A stretch of 64,000 nt of DNA from Cohnella zeiphila (GTDB lineage Bacteria > Bacillota > Bacilli > Paenibacillales > Paenibacillaceae). The DNA lies in the NCBI RefSeq assembly GCF_014212055.1, contig NZ_JACJVO010000038.1:1-64000 (forward strand), written 5' to 3'. Both the position numbers and the translations under genes were made by a program. This document shows positions 60,423-64,000 of the stretch, in pieces; within the stretch, counting starts at the first letter, position 1, and the number at the start of each line of letters is the position of its first letter. The notes beneath the pieces were generated by a model, which saw nothing but the letters and a program-made list of their open reading frames with translations, was not told where the DNA came from and did no database searches.

Positions 60423-61601
60423 ATGACGCGGAAGCGCTGGTGGATCACGGGCGGGCAAGTCGTGCTGCCGGACCGGACGGAGGTAGCGGACGTGGCGATC
60501 CGGGACGGGCGGATCGAACGGATCGCTCCGGGCGGTTCGGCGCCCGCCGAGGAGGAAGCGCTGGACGCGAATGGGGCATGGGTGCTCCCCGGGCTTGTCG
60601 ATCTGCACTGCGACGCGATCGAGAAGGAGGTCGAGCCTCGTCCGAACACTTTTTTTCCGATGGAGATGGCTTTCCTGCAATACGAACGGAAGCTCGCCGC
60701 GCACGGCATCACGACGATGTACCACTCGTTGTCGCTGGGAACCGGCCTGAGTCTGCGGGGAGAGAACTTTCTGTCGGACCTCGTCCGGTTGATCGACCGG
60801 ATGCGGCGAGAGCGGGGAATGATCCGACACCGGGTTCATCTGCGTTACGAAATTTCGTACTTGTCCGGATTGCCCTTGGCTCAGCAATTTCTTCGGGAAG
60901 GGCTTGTCCATTACCTGTCTTTCATGGATCATGCGCCGGGAATCGGGCAGTATAAGCGGCCGGGGGCTTTCGAGCGCTACGTGATGAAAAACCAAGGAGT
61001 GGACTTGCAGGAAGTCGGACGGATCGTCGAGGAGCTGGAGGAACGGCGGAGCCGGATCGATCGGGAAGCGCTAAAGGCGCTGGCGGCCGAAGCGAAGCGG
61101 CTCGGGCTCGCGATCGCGTCGCACGACGACGATACGCCGGACCAAGTGGACCGGTCGATCTCTTTGGGCGCGAATGTGACCGAATTCCCGCTGAATCTCG
61201 AGACGGCGGTTTATGCGGAACAGAAGGGGCTTTACGTATGCGTAGGAGCTCCGAATATCGTGAGGGGAGGCTCGCACGACCGCAATTTGTCGGCGATCGA
61301 CGCGGTGAAGGCGGGGGCGGCGCATATGATTTGCTCCGACTACCACCCGGCTTCGATGCTGCAAGCGATCTTCATGCTGGAAGCGCAGGGCGTGCCGCTT
61401 CCGGAAGCTGTCGCCATGGCGACGCTGCAGCCGGCCCGGGCGCTCGGGCTGGAAGGCGAGCTCGGCTCGCTTCAGCCCGGCAAGCGGGCCGATCTGCTGA
61501 TCGTGCGCAAGGTAAGCGGGCATCCGGTAGCAAGCCGGACGGTCGTTCAGGGAACGGTCGTGCAGCAGACGAAGGATTACGAGTTCGGCGAAGAGTTTTG
61601 A
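60423..61601 (+). CDS. phnM: PhnM-type phosphonate-pathway hydrolase
   Basis: 392 residues. Amidohydrolase-superfamily enzyme: in the C-P lyase pathway PhnM hydrolyses ribose 1-methylphosphonate 5-triphosphate to the monophosphate. Markers: LVDLHCDAIEKEVEPRP (metal-binding His and the PhnM-type DAIEK), IASHDDDTPDQV, APNIVRGGSH and the final metal Asp in ICSDYHPASML. No other phn gene is in view, so it either serves a C-P lyase encoded elsewhere or has another substrate. Its last 25 nt overlap the convergent sspI gene. Confidence 0.9.
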   Translation: MTRKRWWITGGQVVLPDRTEVADVAIRDGRIERIAPGGSAPAEEEALDANGAWVLPGLVDLHCDAIEKEVEPRPNTFFPMEMAFLQYERKLAAHGITTMYHSLSLGTGLSLRGENFLSDLVRLIDRMRRERGMIRHRVHLRYEISYLSGLPLAQQFLREGLVHYLSFMDHAPGIGQYKRPGAFERYVMKNQGVDLQEVGRIVEELEERRSRIDREALKALAAEAKRLGLAIASHDDDTPDQVDRSISLGANVTEFPLNLETAVYAEQKGLYVCVGAPNIVRGGSHDRNLSAIDAVKAGAAHMICSDYHPASMLQAIFMLEAQGVPLPEAVAMATLQPARALGLEGELGSLQPGKRADLLIVRKVSGHPVASRTVVQGTVVQQTKDYEFGEEF

Positions 61602-61804
61602 ATTTGATCGTGCAAGGTTTTGACCATTCGTTGCCGGTCTTCGGCCGCGCTGTGCTGCCAGATGATCTCGAACAGCACGCCCAGGCCGGGCAGCGTCACT
61701 TCCGCGTTGCCGATCGAATCCTGGATCACTTCCTGGAGCTCGGCGTCGTTCTTGTCCTCGACCCGCTTGATAATGGCTTCCCGCAAGCTCATGGTTGCCG
61801 CCAC
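61577..61804 (-). CDS. sspI: small acid-soluble spore protein SspI
   Basis: 75 residues from GTG 61804, chosen because AGGAGG lies 7 nt upstream; ATG 61786 would give the family's usual short start MSLREAIIKRV. Motifs VIQDSIGNAEVTLPGLGVLFEIIWQHS match SspI. Made in the forespore under a sporulation sigma factor; a minor DNA-associated spore protein. It proves that the host forms endospores. The 3' end overlaps phnM by 25 nt tail to tail. Confidence 0.9.
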   Translation of the reverse strand: MAATMSLREAIIKRVEDKNDAELQEVIQDSIGNAEVTLPGLGVLFEIIWQHSAAEDRQRMVKTLHDQIQNSSPNS

Positions 61805-61937
61805 AGCCAAACCTCCTCGTGTGTGGTGATCGTGGGTGATGGGGCGATTCGTGCCGTGCCGGATTAGAGTTCCCTCCGGTGCGGCCGGTTATGCCGACGG
61901 CTCCGGGAGAGGGTTCGGCGGAACGGGGCCGGAATTG

Positions 61938-61946
61938 TGGTATAAT
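61938..61946 (+). promoter_or_regulatory. ktrA-like gene promoter
   Basis: TGG then TATAAT (61941-61946): extended -10, 42 nt before the start. No convincing -35. Confidence 0.65.
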
Positions 61947-61987
61947 GTAGCAAGAAGAGCGAACGGGTAAGGGAGAGATCATGTTTC

Positions 61988-62653
61988 ATGGCCAAAAAGC
62001 AATTCGCCATTATCGGGCTCGGCCGCTTCGGATCGAGCATTGCGAAATTTCTGTCGGAGATGGGTTACGAGGTGCTGGCGGTCGACGAAGATGCCGAACG
62101 CGTCCAGGACGTCGCCCATATCGTCACGCATGCCGTTTCGGCCGATTCGACGGACGAGGAAGCGATGCGGGCGCTCGGCATCCGCAATTTCGACGTGGTC
62201 GTCGTCGCGATCGGACAAGATATCCAGTCGAGCATTCTGACGACGCTGATCCTGAAAGATATGGGCGTTTCGAACATCATCGTCAAAGCGCAGTCGGAAC
62301 TGCACGGGAAGGTGCTCAACAAGATCGGCGCCGACAAGGTGATTTTCCCGGAACGGGATATGGGACTGCGCGTCGCCCACCACCTGATCTCCCCGAACAT
62401 TCTCGAGCATATCGAACTGTCGACGGACCACAGCATCGTCGACATGAAGCTGCCGACCGCGTTGTACGGCAAAAACTTGAAGCAGCTCGATATTCGGGCC
62501 AAGTACAACTGCAACGTGCTGGCGATCAAACGCGGCGAAGACATGGACATCGCCCCGCGTCCGGACGAGCCGCTCCGGGAGAACGACGTTCTGGTCATCG
62601 TCGGCCGCAACGAGCACTTGAACAAGCTGGAGCAGGCGTATGCCCAGCCTTGA
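61988..62653 (+). CDS. ktrA: Ktr/Trk potassium uptake regulatory subunit
   Basis: 221 residues. Cytosolic gating ring: RCK_N Rossmann domain with GLGRFGSSIAKFL (about 9-21) and the acidic VDEDAER end of strand 2, then an RCK_C domain (about 140-218) that in relatives binds c-di-AMP. It gates a KtrB/KtrD membrane channel, not encoded here. KtrC is an equally possible name. It overlaps the following methyltransferase gene by 14 nt. Confidence 0.92.
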   Translation: MAKKQFAIIGLGRFGSSIAKFLSEMGYEVLAVDEDAERVQDVAHIVTHAVSADSTDEEAMRALGIRNFDVVVVAIGQDIQSSILTTLILKDMGVSNIIVKAQSELHGKVLNKIGADKVIFPERDMGLRVAHHLISPNILEHIELSTDHSIVDMKLPTALYGKNLKQLDIRAKYNCNVLAIKRGEDMDIAPRPDEPLRENDVLVIVGRNEHLNKLEQAYAQP

Positions 62654-63452
62654 GCCCGCGATCGTCTCGGCCGCCAATCCCCGCGTGAAGGGATGGGCCA
62701 AGCTATCGGAGCGAAAGTACAGGGAGCGCGAAGGCAGGTTCCTGATCGATGGCGTCCACTTGGTCGCGGAAGCGCTGGCGGCGGGCTGGCCGCTCGAGCA
62801 CGTCGCATACGAAGAGGGACTCGGCATTCCCCCAGAGCTGCAAGCTTTGGCGGATTCCGTTAGCGGACCGACCTGGATTCCGGTCTCTCCGGACGTCATC
62901 GCGAGGTGCGCCGGTACCGAGACGCCTCAGCCGGTCTTCGCGGTCGCCCGGAAGAAGGAGCATGCGCCGGACGCGTTATGGGCCGGAGGGAACGGCGGAC
63001 CGGTGGTCGCGCTGGACGGCGTGCAGGATCCCGGCAACGTCGGCACCATCGTCCGCAGCGCCGCCGCCAGCGGTGCCGCCGCCATCGTGCTCGGGCGGGG
63101 AACCGCCGATCTGTACAACGCGAAGACGCTTCGCGCTACGATGGGAACCTTGTTCCATATCCCGGTGCTGGAAGCGGACCTGACGGCGCTGCTTCCGGAG
63201 GCGCGGAAGCGGGGGGCGAAAGTATACGGCACCAGCCTCCGGGCCGCGGCCAGCTGCTACGACTGCGACTTGGCCGGCCCAGGCACATGGCTCGTCTTCG
63301 GCAACGAAGGAAGCGGCCTCTCGCCGGAGGTCGAGAATTCGGTCGACCAGGCGATCATCATTCCGATGACCGGCCAAGCGGAATCGCTCAACGTCGCCAT
63401 GGCGGCTACCGTTCTGCTGTTCGAATCGCAGCGTCAGCGGAAATTTACATAA
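62640..63452 (+). CDS. SpoU-family RNA methyltransferase
   Basis: 270 residues. An N-terminal substrate-binding domain (about 1-100, KLSERKYREREGRFLIDGVHLVAEAL) precedes the knotted SpoU domain: LDGVQDPGNVGTIVRSAAASG (motif 1), LVFGNEGSGLSPEV (motif 2) and IPMTGQAESLNVAMAATVLLFE (motif 3). It methylates a ribose 2'-OH of 23S rRNA or tRNA using SAM. It starts inside the ktrA-like gene, so translation is coupled. In many Firmicutes this gene lies near pheST, which would be right of the window or lost. Confidence 0.92.
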   Translation: MPSLEPAIVSAANPRVKGWAKLSERKYREREGRFLIDGVHLVAEALAAGWPLEHVAYEEGLGIPPELQALADSVSGPTWIPVSPDVIARCAGTETPQPVFAVARKKEHAPDALWAGGNGGPVVALDGVQDPGNVGTIVRSAAASGAAAIVLGRGTADLYNAKTLRATMGTLFHIPVLEADLTALLPEARKRGAKVYGTSLRAAASCYDCDLAGPGTWLVFGNEGSGLSPEVENSVDQAIIIPMTGQAESLNVAMAATVLLFESQRQRKFT

Positions 63453-63740
63453 TTTCTATTATAAGATGTGAGTTGTAATTCACTTTGTCACTAGTTGGAA
63501 CGTTGTTTGTCACAGAGCGGATAATTCAAGATAGCCTGATTTCCTTGATTTAATAAGGATATTCTTTCGCGTATCTGAGAGGGAGAGTTAGTGGATCCAT
63601 TAATCTCACAAGTCGTGGAAGAGTTGGCTGAACTGAGTTACCCGCCGGCGAAGTTGATTTATTCTCATGGAATGAACCTCCTAAAAGGTTTTGGATGGCA
63701 CCCTGCGAGGATTCAAGTGGCATGGCAGACCTCAAACATC
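63453..63740 (+). other. AT-rich region before the hydrolase
   Basis: Markedly lower GC than the rest. It holds an 8-nt direct repeat TTTGTCAC (63484-63491, 63506-63513). An open frame from GTG 63591 (GAGAGGGAGAG upstream) runs in phase into the hydrolase, but its 50 residues are unlike any known leader. No certain promoter. Confidence 0.4.
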
Positions 63741-64000
63741 ATGATTTCCAGACGTGGCGTCCTAATCGCTGCGAGTGCGACCGCAGCAGTAGCGGCCGCG
63801 CCCGTCCACGCTGCTGATCGACCTAAGGATAATGGAAGGATGGGACATTTGAAACGCATATCGTTCAAAAACCGAAGCATCGACGTTGCGGGAAATATCC
63901 ATCTCCCGAATGGCTTCGATGCGAGCAAGACATACGCGGCAATCGTGCTCGCCACTCCGGGTAGCAGTGTTAAAGAGCAGATCGGGGCGATCTATGCGGA
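63741..64000 (+). CDS. secreted alpha/beta hydrolase, 3' end cut
   Basis: 86 codons present; the gene runs off the window. From ATG 63741 the protein has a twin-arginine-like start (MISRRGVLIAASATAAVAAAPVHAA) and then strands typical of alpha/beta hydrolases (IDVAGNIHLPNGFDASKTYAAIVLATPG) as in dienelactone-hydrolase-like esterases. No SD is seen at 63741; a longer start at GTG 63591 has one, but would bury the signal. Catalytic residues lie beyond the edge. Confidence 0.6.
   Translation, partial: MISRRGVLIAASATAAVAAAPVHAADRPKDNGRMGHLKRISFKNRSIDVAGNIHLPNGFDASKTYAAIVLATPGSSVKEQIGAIYA

Noticed and set aside
58865..60995. Long minus-strand frames opposite the GH35-like and phnM genes
   Set aside because: Composition is that of an antisense shadow; both plus-strand genes have family motifs.
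61861..61987. c-di-AMP (ydaO-type) riboswitch before the ktrA-like gene
   Set aside because: The leader after the promoter is only about 35 nt and no ydaO consensus is present.

Overview
The window looks like a chromosomal segment of an endospore-forming member of the Paenibacillaceae (Paenibacillus/Cohnella-like). The evidence is a GC-rich Firmicute gene style with strong Shine-Dalgarno sites, sigma-A type promoters, an SLH-domain surface protein, the small acid-soluble spore protein SspI, a Lia-type envelope stress operon, and three ATPase-less CUT1 sugar importers, two of them each preceded by a membrane-bound AraC regulator. No phage, plasmid, CRISPR or complete insertion sequence is visible.

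Layout. 1-1821: end of an rRNA operon (5S) followed by 15 tRNA genes and a terminator. 1890-9419: a MalT-like LuxR regulator, divergent from an SLH/GLUG surface protein and an unusual protein with an IGNQAV leader motif, a Q/N/Y-rich stretch and a degenerate kinase-like C-terminus. 9509-15873: nitrite assimilation (nirB, nirD, nirC, siroheme methyltransferase) facing away from an ANTAR regulator and a TrpD2-like protein; the nirB leader holds a complete ANTAR-type two-hairpin antiterminator. 16244-25402: a rhamnogalacturonan-type uptake locus (two permeases, binding protein, AraC regulator, deacetylase, beta-propeller protein) bordered by two broken pectin genes, a PL11 lyase stump and an acetylesterase with its core deleted. 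25427-27085: cupin, broken Uma2 nuclease, diverged repeats, NlpC/P60 hydrolase. 27360-32058: Lia/Psp operon (LiaI-like, PspA, PspC, PspA, LiaF, LiaS, LiaR). 32085-43304: two uncharacterised small genes, zwf, a cyclase, a YhbD regulator with two bactofilin-like proteins, two DHA2 exporters with a SnoaL-like protein between them, and prfC. 43564-51462: second AraC regulator and sugar importer with an (a/a)-type glycan enzyme candidate. 51841-60295: LacI regulator and a third importer with GH30 and GH35-like enzymes. 60423-64000: orphan phnM, sspI, a Ktr/Trk potassium channel subunit, a SpoU rRNA methyltransferase, and the start of a secreted alpha/beta hydrolase cut by the window edge.

How the genes work together. 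Three sugar systems each pair a lipoprotein, two permeases and a dedicated regulator; none encodes an ATPase, so a shared MsmX-type ATPase elsewhere is likely. NirC imports nitrite, NirBD reduces it to ammonium, and CobA supplies the siroheme precursor; the ANTAR protein is placed to switch the leader terminator. The most striking non-coding element is that nirB leader; the most striking protein is the one at 7881-9419. All functional statements come from motif reading by eye; no database search was run.
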